Positions 10,925 to 21,483 of a stretch of DNA of 45,000 bases are shown piece by piece. The notes beneath the pieces are model-generated. The model did not search any database, had not been told where the DNA came from, and worked only from the letters and a program-made list of their open reading frames with translations. The position numbers and the translations under genes are program-made. Numbering within the stretch: the stretch's first letter is position 1; each line of letters begins with the position of its first letter. The DNA lies in NCBI GenBank assembly GCA_963575745.1, contig CAUYUJ010003022.1, positions 1 through 45,000 of the forward strand, given 5' to 3'. The DNA is from Prorocentrum cordatum (lineage: Eukaryota > Sar > Dinophyceae > Prorocentrales > Prorocentraceae).

Positions 10925-11265
10925 GCACTTCGTGGTCTTCGAGTTCCCAGAACTCCATTCCTGGGCATGATTTAGAATGCCCGGAGCCAACTGTAGGCCA
11001 CTTCGTGGTCTTCGAGTTCCCAGAACTCCATTCCTGGGCATGATTTGAATGCCCGGAGCCAACTGTAGGCCACTTCGTGGTCTTCGAGTTCCCAGAACTC
11101 CATTCCTGGGCATGATTTTGAATGCCCGGAGCCAACTGTAGGCCACTTCGTGGTCTTCGAGTTCCAGAACTCAATTCCTGGGCATGATTTTGAATACCCG
11201 GAGCCAACTGTAGGCCACTTCGTAGTCTTCGAGTTCCCAAACTCCTTGTGGGCCACATTTTTGAA
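10925..11265. repeat. 73-bp tandem array in TIR element 1, module 2
   Basis: CACTTCGTG at 10927, 10999, 11071, 11144 and 11217. Units carry CTGGGCATGATTT...ATGCCCGG hairpins and are more alike to each other than to those of module 1. Confidence 0.93.
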
Positions 11266-12797
11266 TGCTGAGCAGGCTGCGGCTGAGGCTGAGGCTGAGG
11301 CAGGCTGAGGCAGGCCGAGGCTGAAGGCAAACGGAGGCTGAGGCTGAAGCAGGCTGAGGCTGAGGCTGAGGCAGGCTGAGGCTGAGGCTGAGGCAGGCTG
11401 AGGCTGAGGCAGGCTGAGGCTGAGGCTGAGGCTGATGCAGGCTGAGGCTGAGGCACGCTGAGAATGAGGCCGAGGCTGAAGGCAGACTGAGGTTGAGGCT
11501 GAAGCAGGCTGAGGCTGAGGCTGAGGCAGGCTGAGGCTGAGGCTGAGGCAGGCTGATGCTGAGGCAGGCTGAGGCTGAGGCTGAGGCTGATGCAGGCTGA
11601 GGCTGAGGCAGGCTGAGGCTGAGGCCGAGGCTGAAGGGAGACTGAGGCTGAGGCTGAAGCAGGCTGAGGCTGAGGCTGAGGCAGGCTGAGGCTGAGGCTG
11701 AGGCTGAGGCTGGCTGATGCTGAGGCAGGCTGAGGCAGAGGCTGAGGCTGATGCAGGCTGAGGCTGAGGCAGGCTGAGGCTGAGGCCGAGGCTGAAGGCA
11801 GACTGAGGCTGAGGCTGAAGCAGGCTGAGGCTGAGGCAGAGGCAGGCTGAGTCTGAGGCAGGCTGATGCTGAGGCAGGCTGAGGCTGAGGCTGAGGCTGA
11901 TGCAGGCTGAGGCTGAGGCAGGCTGAGGCTGAGGCCGAGGCTGAAGGCAGACTGAGGCTGAGGCTGAAGCAGGCTGAGGCTGAGGCTGAGGCTGAGGCAG
12001 GCTGAGGCTGAGGCTGAGGCAGGCTGAGGCTGAGGCAGGCTGAGGCTGAGGCTGAGGCTGATGCAGGCTGAGGCTGAGGCAGGCTGAGGTTGAGGCCGAG
12101 GCTGAAGGCAGACTGAGGCTGAGGCTGAAGCAGGCTGAGGCTGAGGCTGAGGCAGGCTGAGGCTGAGGCTGAGGCAGGCTGAGGCTGAGGCAGGCTGAGG
12201 CTGAGGCAGGCTGAGGCTGAGGCTGAGGCTAATGCAGGCTGAGGCTGAGGCAGGCTGAGGCGGAGGCCGAGGTTGAAGGCAGACTGAGGCTGAGGCTGAA
12301 GCAGGCTGAGGCTGAGGCTGAGGCAGGCTGAGGCTGAGGCAGGCTGAGGCTGAGGCTGAGGCTGAGGCAGGCTGAGGCTGAGGCCGAGGCTGAAGGCAGA
12401 CTGATGCTGAGGCTGAAGCATGCTGAGGCTGAGGCTGAGGCAGGCTGAGGCTGAGGCTGAGGCAGGCTGATGCTGAGGCAGGCTGAGGCTGAGGCTGAGG
12501 CTGATGCAGGGTGAGGCTGAGGCAGCCTGAGGCTGAGGCCGAGGCTGAAGGCAGACTGATGCTGAGGCTGAAGCAGGCTGAGGCTGAGGCTGAGGCAGGC
12601 TGAGGCTGAGGCTGAGGCAGGCTGATGCTGAGGCAGGCTGAGGCTGAGGCTGAGGCTGATGCAGGCTGAGGCTGAGGCAGGCTGAGGCTGAGGCCGAGGC
12701 TGAAGGCAGACTGAGGCTGAGGCTGAAGCAGGCTGAGGCTGAGGCTGAGGCAGGCTGAGGCTGAGGCAGGCTGAGGCTGAGGCTGAGGAGGCTGAGG
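11266..12797. repeat. GAGGCT array with ~155-bp higher-order period
   Basis: CTGAAGGCAGACTG-type markers recur at 11477, 11631, 11792, 11941, 12102, 12273, 12390, 12545 and 12700. This is a higher-order unit of about 155 bp imposed on the six-base repeat. Confidence 0.9.
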
Positions 12798-12956
12798 CTG
12801 TGACTGCGACTGCCGTTGCCACTGCGACTGTCATCGCGAATGCGACTACGACTGCGAGAACAGCAGAATTCTACAACTGGATTCTCACCTGAATCTTAAG
12901 GGGAATGCTTCCAGATATGCTCCTACACATCGCTGTTAGGTTGCTTTGCCGGGATA
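12798..12956. repeat. Conserved tail of the TIR element module (copy 2)
   Basis: As at 10606. Near its end, ATCGCTGTTAGG is the inverse of CCTAACAGCGA in the head (8387-8397), so the inversion extends beyond the terminal repeat. Confidence 0.9.
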
Positions 12957-13007
12957 CTTTTAATTATTCGTCCAAAATCCCCCTGTAGGAGGGCAGGCCC
13001 GACCTAG

Positions 13008-13239
13008 AGCCAGGGTCGCCTCTGGCAGCAGCCGAGCACGGTCGTCGTGTGCCGCGTGCGCGAGCGGGGCTCTCCCCGCGACATGCAGGCGTCGCGCGGC
13101 ACATGGCTTCTCCGCGCGCGCCCGCGAGGGCGCGGAGTGATTCGCGCTTCGAGGCTCGCGGCCTGCTCCTCCTCCTCCTCCTCCTCTTCCTCCTCCTCCG
13201 CCTCCGCCTTCTCCTCCTCCTCCTCCTCCTCCTCCTAAG
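13008..13239. repeat. GC-rich flank and (TCC)n array
   Basis: 13008-13165 is unique and rich in CG and GC. 13166-13237 is a TCC/CTC trinucleotide array. No gene seen. Confidence 0.8.
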
Positions 13240-13964
13240 CTGGCGGTCCTGCACAATCAAACTACCTCCGCTTACCATGGTTTGCCACCTTTTAGCTGCT
13301 GGCCAACGGCCGTGCCAGCTGTCGTGCACCGTGGATGATGCACACATGTCACGAGGCACTCGCTTCAAGGAACAAGGCCGACAGTCTTGCACAACATCAT
13401 TCTGTCCGGCTACCATGGTTGTCTCCTATTAACGTCATTGCCAGTTTCCGTGCCATCGCAGATAATGCACGCATGTCGCGAGGCATTCGCCTCGTGGACA
13501 CAGCCCGGCGGCAAGGCCGGCAGTCCTGCACAGTCTCACTCTTTGTGGCTACCATGGCTTGTCTCCTTTTCGTCGATGGCCAGCGTCAGGGCCAGCTTTC
13601 GTGCGTCCACATATTATGAACGCACGTCGCGAGGCATTCGCCTCAAGGACACAGCCCGGAGGCAACGCGGGCAGTCCTGCACTCTTGCACTCTGCTGCCA
13701 TTGTTATCTCCTATCGGACGCCAGCTGTTTTAGTTTCAGCTTACGTGCATCCACAGATTGTGCAAGCATGTCGCGAGGCGTTTGCCTCAAGGACACAGCC
13801 CGGCGGCATCGCTGGCAGTCCTGCATAATCCCATGTTGTCCGGCTTGCATGGCCTGTCTCTTATCAACGTCATTGCCAGTTTTTGTGCAATCGCAGATAA
13901 TGCAAGTATGTCGCGCGGCAGTGGCCTCAAGGACACAGCCCGGCGGCAAGGCCGGCAGTCTTGC

Positions 13965-13999
<35 letters not shown>

Positions 14000-14490
14000 G
14001 GCTACCATGGTTTGTTTTCTTTTCGACGATGGCCAGCGTCAGGGCCAGCTTTCGTGCGTCCAGAGATTATGAACACACGTCGCGAGGCATTCGCCTCGAG
14101 GACGCAGCCCGGCGGCAAGGCTGGCAGTCCTGCGCAGTCGCACTCTGCTACCATGGTTATCTCCTATCAGAGGTTGACCAGCTTCAGTTTCAGCTTGCGT
14201 GCATCCACAGATTATGCAAGCATGTCGCGAGGCATTTGCCTCAAGGACACAGTCTGGCGGCAAGGCCGGCAGTCCTGCATAATCTCATTCTGTCCGGCTA
14301 ACTTGGCTTGTCTCCTGTTAGACGCTGGCCAGCGTCCAGGCCAGCTTTCGTGCATTCACAGATTATGCACGCACGTTGCGAGGCACTCGCCTCAAGGACA
14401 TAGCCCGGCGGCATGGCCGGCAGTCCTGTGGTTTGTCTCCTCGTAGACGCTGGCCAGCGTCCGGGCTAGCATTCGTGCATCCACAGATTA
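13240..14490. repeat. ~145-bp degenerate tandem repeat, about eight copies
   Basis: CAGCCCGG and its variants (as CAGTCTGG) recur at 13501, 13652, 13794, 13936, 14104, 14249 and 14402. Each unit reads roughly TGCAxGCATGTCGCGAGGC, then CCTCAAGGACACAGCC, then GGCAGTCCTGCAC, then CTACCATGG. A CT dinucleotide run (13974-13996) lies in one copy. Confidence 0.93.
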
Positions 14491-15154
14491 TGGTCCACAG
14501 CGTTCGCGCTGCCGCGCGGGGGGGGGGATGCAGCGTCCGCGAGAGAAACGTCATACGGTCTCACGGCGAGCTGGAGCTTCGTGGCGCAATGGCCAGACCG
14601 AGCCAGCAGCGTCGGGCCGAGGCCTCCGCTCCAGCGCGGGCGCGCCCCGGCGCCGTCGCCTCGCAGGCTGTTGCGCGGCGCGCAGGCTTGACTGCATTAG
14701 TCAGGCTCACGCCACGGGCTGGCAAGGGGAGCCCCTAGACGCCAGACCGCTACGGCGATAACACCCTCTCGTGCTGCGCGGGCCTCGCGGCCCGCTCTTG
14801 CACGTGCCACGCTCGCCTTAACCTCTATAACTTCTCCTCTCTCCTCCTGCCTCCCCGTATCGCCCTGGGAGGATGTGGAGGATTCTCACACGTTTCGTGC
14901 GTCCAGCGCGCTGAGGCGCGTCAGTCGCGAGCGGGAGTAAGCAGACGTATCCAGACGGGATACATTGTGGCTGGCGGCTCTGTGGCGCATTCCTTCCCAT
15001 TGCGGTCTGAGGCACCAGAGCGGTGCCCAATGAAGATAACCGCGCCCAGGAGTGAGGATGACGAGGATGGGCTCCCCAACCTCATCCCTCCGCATGCTCT
15101 GAACCCCTAGGCACGGCGGAGCTGGGCTTGGGTATACCATGCCATCCATGGTTC
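14491..15154. other. Intronic unique sequence
   Basis: GC-rich, including a G10 run at 14518-14528. Short minus-strand frames exist, but nothing resembles a known protein or RNA. Confidence 0.45.
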
Positions 15155-15285
15155 CTTTGCCAGGGCACGTCAGGCCAAATTCCCCGGCGGTATTTTCGAG
15201 GCCACGTCAGGCCAAAACCCCCGGCGGGTCCTCCTAGGCCTCGTCAGGCCGTACTCTCCGGCGGTGCTTGCGCAGTCAGCTGATC
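15155..15285. repeat. Short tandem repeat, about 46-49 bp, three copies
   Basis: CGTCAGGCC...CCGGCGG recurs at 15167, 15204 and 15243. Confidence 0.75.
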
Positions 15286-15905
15286 GTTATGGTTATTTTG
15301 ATCGGTCGTGCTCTTCACGAGGAGCGTCAAGGGCCCCCCCAGGCACCCTCAGTGACAACATTCGGTATCGCGCATTTTCTGGCAGGTTCGGGAACATCTG
15401 CTTCGATTGGGCGTGACGGCCCAGCCGAGATCGCAAGGTTGGGGCGTGCCGGCATATCCGCAATCACCCGCTGCCGCACGTTCTGGCCCTAGATTGATGA
15501 GGCCGATGAGGAGGACAAATCGTGCCCCCCACTCAGCCACCTTCAGAACACTGGTTAGCTGGACAGCTCACCGGTGCACTGCGGCAGCGCCCCGTGGGGC
15601 GAACAAATCGTGCCCCTCCAGGGCACGCGCAGGACACCGGTTAGCTGGACAGCTCACCGGTGCACGGCGGCTGCGCCCCGCGGGGCGGTCAATTCGTGCC
15701 CCCTCTGGGGCACTTTCAGAACACCGGCTCACCGGTGTCCTGCGGTTGCTTCGACCTCGTGGCAGCAAAGAGCGACTCGGACTCTGTCTTTCGCCCGCTG
15801 CCGCACGCTCTGGTTCTAGCTGTTGCGCCTGGTGGGGCGGACAAATCGTGCCCCCCCTCAGGCATCCTCATTACAATGCTTAGCTGGACAGCTCACCAGT
15901 GCACT
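15286..15905. repeat. ~87-bp degenerate tandem repeat
   Basis: GGTTAGCTGGACAGCTCACC at 15553 and 15640, with diverged copies at 15720 and 15876. ACAAATCGTGCCCC recurs at 15516, 15602 and 15841. The unit contains the palindrome-like core AGCTGGACAGCT. Confidence 0.8.
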
Positions 15906-16320
15906 GGCTAGGGGTAGCAAGTCGCCCTGACCTTGTAGCACCCGGTGAGCTTCCACAGGACCTCCCTACATGGCTAGGGAGTCAGCGTCTGACGCTATTC
16001 TGTGGGGTGCCAGCTCATCCTCCGACCAGGCGATGTGCATGCTTCACGCCTCATCACTTGCATGATAGGCGGCGACGTCACCTGTCGCGAGGCCCCCACC
16101 GCTTAACCGCATGCGTCGAAGAGAGGTGGCTGTCTCGGGCATGTCGACCACACGTACCGTCTACCATTACACGGTGCCTTCAACGGTCCCCGCACAGGCT
16201 CTGGGACCACAAGGGTTGCCACCCCAACCTTCACGAGCACCGCTTCAGGATGGGAGAGCCCATGTGCCCCATCCGACTGACAGGGTCATGCCTACCCTCA
16301 AGGGCATCAGCGCTACACTA
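15906..16320. other. Intronic unique sequence
   Basis: No feature recognised before the TCC array. Confidence 0.45.
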
Positions 16321-16500
16321 CGATCCTCCTCCTCCTCCTCTTCCTCCTCCTCCTCCTCCTCCTCCTTCTCCTCCTCCTCCTCCTCCTTCTCCCCCTCCCC
16401 CTCCCCCTCCTCCCCTCCTCCTCTTCCTCCTCCTCCTCCTCCTCCTCCTTCTCCTCCTCCTCGTCCTCCTCCTCCTCGTTCCCAATCCTCCCCTTCTGCC
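16321..16500 (+). repeat. (TCC)n array
   Basis: TCC/CTC array with CCCCTC interruptions. Open Ser, Pro and Leu frames are artefacts. Confidence 0.95.
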
Positions 16501-16899
16501 CTCGGGGGGGGGGGATTGGCGCGAGGGCGCGCCGCACTCTTGGAGCGCTGCGTGGCTCGCGGTCTCGCCCGCCGCCCCCCCCCCTCCTTTCCCATCCTCC
16601 TCCTTTCCCCCCCATGGGGGGGTGGTCGGCGCGAGAGCGCCAGATTATTCGCGCTTCGCGCTTCGCGGTCGGACAGCCCGAAACAACGGCTACGCCCAAG
16701 TCTTTCCAGAACACTATGTGAATGCTGGAGAGACTCAGCCTCTGGGGGGCCCACTGGGCCTGTCCGGGACCCTCTCGGGGCTATCTTGAGAGGCATCGTG
16801 GGGATACATCTCGGGCCCTCTTGGGGCCCTCCACTCCTCGATCCCGACTCCTTGGGCCATCCTGTAGCTCCCTTTTGGTTCTTGGGGGCGATCCTTCTT
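16501..16899. other. GC-rich intronic sequence with poly-C/poly-G tracts
   Basis: Two diverged copies of a GGCGCGAGxGCGCC-type inverted motif (16518, 16638), with a CCCCCCC tract between. No gene seen. Confidence 0.5.
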
Positions 16900-17090
16900 C
16901 GGAAACTGGAGCGTTTACATTGCCAGTGGCGGGCTGTTTTGCAATCCCAAGACATGTTGAGGGTCGGCGACGACGTCGGGGTGGTGTGGTGTATACTTGT
17001 TTCCCCGCCTTCCCGTGGCAAGAACGAAAATGTATACACCCACACCCCGTATACACGGCCAGAAAAAGCCTCGGTGCATAGGGTTCGGCT
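16900..17090. mobile_element. Fold-back element A, copy 1, abutting ZIP exon 3
   Basis: Shares CGGAAACTGGAGC, CAGTGGCGGGCTGTT and CGACGACGTCGGG with 30412-30640. The inner arms CGGGGTGGTGTGGTGTATAC (16977-16996) and GTATACACCCACACCCCG (17032-17049) form a hairpin. It ends about 15 bases before the exon 3 acceptor. Confidence 0.8.
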
Positions 17091-17105
17091 CCTCCCTCCC
17101 GGCAG

Positions 17106-17150
17106 GCGCTGCTCATCTTCACCGTCATGTTCTGCCACTCGGCCGCCGAG
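17106..17150 (+). CDS. ZIP-family metal transporter, 45-bp micro-exon 3 (helix 4 metal-site half)
   Basis: A 15-codon exon reading ALLIFTVMFCHSAAE. In ZIP proteins helix 4 carries an H-[NS]-x-x-E-G metal-binding motif, and here H-S-A-A-E is present with its glycine supplied by the first codon of exon 4 (GGC at 30121). The acceptor is CGGCAG|GCG (17105) and the donor is GAG|GC (17151), both phase 0. The exon is far too short for a stand-alone prediction. It is recognised because it completes the family order between exons 2 and 4 in the same strand and phase. A fold-back repeat (16900-17090) ends about 15 bases before its acceptor. The donor is non-GT, so standard gene finders would probably miss it. 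Confidence 0.75.
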
Positions 17151-17221
17151 GCCGCGGGGCGGGAACGGCGGCCGGGCCGGACGGTGCAGCGTGCGGCCAG
17201 AGGTCTCGGGCCCTCGCGTGG

Positions 17222-17229
17222 TCCCGGCG
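17222..17229. repeat. Left 8-bp target duplication of TIR element 2
   Basis: TCCCGGCG; its partner at 20956-20963 is TCCCAGCG (7 of 8). Confidence 0.75.
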
Positions 17230-17477
17230 TGAAGTCGGGCCGGTCCCTCTGCAGGACGAGCATCCCCAAAAATGCAGTAAATAGTATCTGGGGACGATGT
17301 TTCGTCAATTTCCGGGTACTTTATATTTTTTTTGGGGGATCTTTGCAATTTCTTTGCCTAACAGCGAAGACTGATAGGTTTCTAGTGGTGTCAAAAGAGA
17401 GAGCATCTTGACGCCCCAGGGGGGTCTGGGCGGGATCTGGACGGGTGCCGGGGGCTTTTTTTAGCCAACAGTAACGC

Positions 17478-17738
17478 ACTTCGTGGTCTTCGAGTTCCCA
17501 GAATTCCATTCCTGGGCATGATTTTGAATGCCCGGAGCCAACCGTAGGCCACTTCGTGTTCTTCGAGTTCCCAGGACTCCATTCCTGGGCATGATTTTGA
17601 ATGCCCGGAGCAAACTGTGGGCCATTTCGTGGTCTTCGAGTTCCCAGAACTCCATTCCTGGGCATGATTTTGAATGCCCGGAGCCACCTGTAGGCCACTT
17701 CGTGTTCTTCGAGTTCCAGAACTCCATTCCCGGGCCAC
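17478..17738. repeat. 73-bp tandem array, element 2 module 1
   Basis: CACTTCGTG (one CATTTCGTG) at about 17478, 17550, 17624 and 17696, with TGGGCATGATTTTGAATGCC hairpins. Confidence 0.92.
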
Positions 17739-17739
17739 A

Positions 17740-19089
17740 CTGCTGAGGCTGATTGCCCGGGCCTGAGATTTGAATGAAGACTGAGGCTGAGGCTGAGGCT
17801 GAGGCTGAGGCTGAGGCAGGCTGAGGCTGCAGGCTGAGGCTGAGGCTGAGGCTGAGGCAGGCTGAGGCTGAGGCTGAGGCAGGCTGAGGCTGAGGCAAGG
17901 CTGATGCGGCTGAGGAGGCTGAGGCTGAGGCTGATGCAGGCCTGAGGCTGAGGCTGAAGGCTGAGGCTGAGGCTGAGGCTGAGGCATGCTGAGGCTGAGG
18001 CTGATGCAGGCTGAGGCTGAGGCATGCTGAGGCTGAGGCTGAGGCAGGCTGAGGCTGAGGCTGAGGCTGAGGCTGAGGCTGAGAGGCAGCGCGCCTGAGG
18101 CTGAGGCTGAGGCAGGCTGATGAGGCTGAGGCTGAGGCAGGCTGAGGCTGAGGCAGGCTGAGGCTGAGGCCTGAGGCTGAGGCTGAGGCAGAGGCTGAGG
18201 CTGAGGCAGGCTGAAGCAGGCTGAGGCTGCAGGCTGAGGCTGAGGCAGGCTGAGGCTGAGGCTGAGGCAGGCTGAGGCTGAGGCCAGGCTGAGGCTGAGG
18301 CTGAGGCTGCTGAGGCTGAGGCTGAGGCTGAGGCTGAGGCAGGCTGAGGCTGAGGCCGAGGCTGAAGGCAGACTGAGCTGAGGCTGCAGGCTGAGGCTGA
18401 GGCAGGCTGAGGCTGCAGGCTGATGCTGAGGCAGGCTGGGCTGAGGCTGAGGCTGATGCAGGCTGAGGCTGAGGCTGAGGCAGACTGATGCTGAGGCTGA
18501 GGCTGAGGAGGCTGAGGCTGAGGCAGGCTGAAGCAGGCTGAGGCTGAGGCTGAGGCTGAGGCTGAGGCTGAGGCTGAGGCAGGCTGATGCTGAGGCAGGC
18601 TGAGGCTGAGGCTGCAGGCTGCAGGCTGAGGCTGAGGCTGAGGCTGAGGCAGGCTGAGGCTGAGGCCGAGGCTGCAGGCAGACTGAGGCTGAGGCTGAAG
18701 CAGGCTGAGGCTGAGGCTGAGGCAGGCTGAGGCTGAGGCTGATGAGGCAGGCTGATGCTGAGGCAGGCTGAGGCTGAGGCTGAGGCTGATGCAGGCTGAG
18801 GCTGAGGCAGGCTGAGGCTGAGGCCGAGGCTGAAGGCAGACTGAGGCTGAGGCTGAAGCAGGCTGAGGCTGAGGCTGAGGCAGGCTGAGGCTGAGGCTGA
18901 GGCAGGCTGATGCTGAGGCAGGCTGAGGCTGAGGCTGAGGCTGATGCAGGCTGAGGCTGAGGCAGGCTGAGGCTGAGGCCGAGGCTGAAGGCAGACTGAG
19001 GCTGAGGCTGAAGCAGGCTGAGGCTGAGGCTGAGGCAGGCTGAGGCTGAGGCAGGCTGAGGCTGAGGCTGATGCAGGCTGAGGCTGAGG
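17740..19089. repeat. GAGGCT array, element 2 module 1
   Basis: Six-base-based array with GGCAGACTG and GAAGCAGG markers as in element 1, but a less regular higher-order period in its first part (17760-18360). Confidence 0.93.
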
Positions 19090-19400
19090 CTGTGACTGCG
19101 ACTGCCGTTGCCACTGCGACTGTCATCGCGAATGCGAGTACGACTGCGAGAACAGCAGAATTCTACAATTGGATTCTCATCTGAATCTTAAGGGGAATGC
19201 TTCCAGATATGCTCCTACACATCGCTGTTGGGTTGCTTTGCCGGGATAATGTCACCTAACATCGAAGACTGATAGGTTTCTAGTGGGCTCAAAAGAGAGC
19301 ATTTTGACTCCCCAGGGGGGTCTGGGCGGGTGCCGGGAGAAGCTGGGGAACCTGGGGACTCCCCAGGACTCCTATAGATTCCTATAGTTTCCTATGGATT
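19090..19400. repeat. Tail of module 1 and head of module 2, element 2
   Basis: The tail 19090-19248 ends GGTTGCTTTGCCGGGATAA and is followed, without a terminal inverted repeat, by CACCTAACATCGAAGACTG (19254). 19364-19400 has CCTATAG/CCTATGGATTCC repeats that foreshadow the 20505 array. Confidence 0.8.
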
Positions 19401-20504
19401 CCTACAGATTCTGTTCCCAGAACACCATTCCCATGCCACATTTTGAATGCCCGGTGCCAACTATAGGCCACTTCGTGTCCTTTGTCGTCCCAGAACACTA
19501 TTCCCAGGCCACATTTTGAATGCCCGGAGCCAACTGTAGGCCACTTCGTGATCTTCGTCTTCCCAGAACACCATTCCTGCACCATATTCTGATTGCCCGG
19601 AGCCAACTGTGGGCCACTTCGTGATCTTCGTGTTCCCAGAACATCAGTCCTGTGCCATATTTTGAACGCCCGAGCTGAGGCAAGCTGAGGCCGAGGCAGG
19701 CTGAGGCCGAGGCAGGCTGAGGCTGAGGCTGAGGCACGCCGAGGCAGGCTGAGGCTGAGGCTGAGGCAGGCTGAGGCTGAGGCAGGCTGAGGCTGAGGCT
19801 GACGCAGGCTGAAGCTGAGGCAGGCTGAGGCTGAGGCTGAGGCTGTGGCTGAGGCTGAGGCCAGCTGCGGCTGAGGCAGGCTGAGGCTGAGGCTGATGCA
19901 GGCTGAGGCTGAGGCAGGCTGAGGCTGAGGCTGAGGCAGGCTGAGGCAGGCTGAGGCTGAGGCTGAGGCCGAGGCAGGCTGAGGCTGAGGCCGAGGCAAG
20001 CCGAGGCAGGCTGAGGCTGAGGCTGAGGCTCATGCTGAGGCAGACTGAGGCTGAGACAGGCTGAGGCTGAGACTGAGGCAGGCTGAGGCAGAGGCAGGCT
20101 GAGGCTGAGGCCGAGGCAGGCTCAGGCCGAGACAGGCTGAGGCTGAGACTGAGGCTGAGGCTGAGGATGAGGCCGAGGCAGGCCGAAGCTGAGACAAGGT
20201 GAGGCTGAATGGGGGGGTGGGGGGAAGGGGGGGGGGGAAGGAGGGGAGGCGGAGGCAGGCTGAGGCCGAGGCAGGCTGAGGCTGAGGCTGAGGCAAGCCG
20301 AGGCAGGCTTAGGCTGAGGCTCAGGCTGAGGCTGAGGCAGGCTGAGGCTGAAGCAGGCTGAGGCTGAGGCTGACGCAGGCTGTGGCCGAGGCAGGCTGAG
20401 GCTGAGGCCGAGGCAGGCTGAGGCTGAGGCCGAGGCAGGCTGAGGCTGAGGCTGAGGCAAGGCGAGGCAGGCTGAGGCTGAGGCTGAAACTGGGGCAGGC
20501 TGAG
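19401..20504. repeat. 73-bp-type units and GAGGCT array, element 2 module 2
   Basis: Three diverged units with CCACTTCGTG (19468, 19541, 19615), then a GAGGCT/GAGGCC/GAGGCA array (19675-20500). A GGGGG-rich interruption lies at 20210-20245. Confidence 0.9.
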
Positions 20505-20762
20505 GCATCCGTAGGAATCCATAGGAATCCTTAGGAATCCCTAGGAATCCTTAGGAATCCGTAGGCATCCTTAGGAATCCGTAGGCATAGTTAAGCATCC
20601 TCAGGAATCCTTAGGAATCCTTAGGATTCGCTAGGAATCCTTAGGAATCCCTAGGAATCAGGATTCCTAAGGATTTCTAAGGTTTCCTAAGGATTCCAAT
20701 GGATTCCTAAGGATGCCTAAGGATGCCTTAGGAATCCCTAGGAATCCTTAGGATTCCATTGG
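20505..20762. repeat. TTAGGAATCC decamer array that inverts mid-way
   Basis: 20505-20657 repeats TTAGGAATCC. 20659-20730 repeats the complement GGATTCCTAA, with a short return to the first orientation near 20735-20750. It could fold into one long hairpin centred near 20658. It is not the dinoflagellate/plant telomere motif TTTAGGG. Confidence 0.9.
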
Positions 20763-20955
20763 ATCCCAAGGCCGTTGCCACTGCGACTGACATTGCGAAT
20801 GCGACTGCAACTGCGAGAACAGCAGAATTCTACAACCGGATTCTCACCCGAATCTTATGGGGAATGCTTCCAGATTTGCTTACACACATCGCTGTTAGGT
20901 TGCTTTGCCGGGATAATCCAAAATCTGCGCCTGCAGGAGGACATGCCCGAACTAA

Positions 20956-20963
20956 TCCCAGCG
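20956..20963. repeat. Right 8-bp target duplication of TIR element 2
   Basis: TCCCAGCG, the partner of 17222-17229. Confidence 0.75.
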
Positions 20964-21483
20964 CGCAGCCAGGGAGGGAGGCTCGGAGCCACCGCGCCGG
21001 GCCGTCCGGCCGGCCAGGGATCCCGGCGACTTACCAGCAGGCTGGCTGGATGCACACGGCGCGGCCGCCCCTGGCCGGAGCTGGACACAGACATTTTGGC
21101 GTCGGCGGCTTTGCAGGGGACTCCTGCACTGGCGCGATGGATGCCTAAACGGGGATGCCGTTGGAGCGAATTGTGCCACCATGCCAGAGGAGGAGCGGGG
21201 AAGGGCGCGGCCGAAAGAGGGGCGGACGGAGCGAGCGGCTCAGGGGGGACAGGTCGCTCCCCGAGCTGGACACAGACACGCGGGTGGCCAGATGAGCGGC
21301 GGAAGCGCGCGGGGTCGACTGCGCCGGCACTGGCGCGTCCGCTGCCCGCGCTTCCGTCGGTACGGCGTGCCGTGCTTGGCGGCCCGCGCAAGCCGCTGCG
21401 TGAGGTCGCGGTGGCATCTCGCGCAGGGCCCGTCTTCGTCACTCAGATGGCTAGGTGCTCGTTTTGGGGACCTTCCTGGGACC
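20964..21483. other. Intronic unique sequence, GC-rich
   Basis: Overlapping open frames on both strands reflect high GC. No conserved protein was recognised. GCTGGACACAGACA occurs twice (21078 and 21263). Confidence 0.45.

Larger units (their letters stand above)
8283..13007. mobile_element. TIR element copy 1 (head-to-tail dimer, non-autonomous)
   Basis: The left end TTGAGTCGGGCCTGTCCCTC and the right end, read inverted as CTAGGTCGGGCCTGCCCTCC, form terminal inverted repeats. Inside are two successive modules: head with AAGACTGATAGGTTTCTAG (8396, 10795), 73-bp tandem array, GAGGCT-type array, then a conserved tail (10606-10772, 12798-12956). The flanks CAGCAGGG and AGCCAGGG agree at only 5 of 8 bases, a decayed target duplication at best. 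No transposase frame exists; the long open frames (for example 416 codons) are repeat artefacts. It lies in ZIP intron 2. Confidence 0.75.
17230..20955. mobile_element. TIR element copy 2 (head-to-tail dimer, non-autonomous)
   Basis: Left end TGAAGTCGGGCCGGTCCCTC; right end, read inverted, TTAGTTCGGGCATGTCCTCC. Two modules again: heads with AAGACTGATAGGTTTCTAG (17368, 19266), 73-bp units (17478-17735; 19454-19670), GAGGCT arrays (17740-19090; 19675-20505), and tails (19090-19248; about 20767-20914). The 8-bp flanking duplications are nearly perfect. No transposase. It lies in ZIP intron 3. The GAGGCT array of module 2 is followed by a TTAGGAATCC array not seen in copy 1. Confidence 0.8.

Noticed and set aside
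8421-12834. Long minus-strand Ser/Ala/Gln/Pro-rich frames (up to 467 codons)
   Set aside because: They are translations of the GAGGCT hexamer arrays and fit no protein family; equally long frames appear wherever that array occurs.
14528-14761. Short GC-rich plus-strand frames near 14.6 kb
   Set aside because: No conserved motif; overlapping open frames on the same strand are expected at this GC content.
17321-19126. 601-codon minus-strand frame
   Set aside because: It starts in the TIR-element tail and runs through the GAGGCT and 73-bp arrays to the element's left end; repeat artefact.
20505-20760. Possible interstitial telomere repeat (TTAGG-like)
   Set aside because: The unit is the decamer TTAGGAATCC, it inverts midway and sits inside a transposable element; it is not TTTAGGG.
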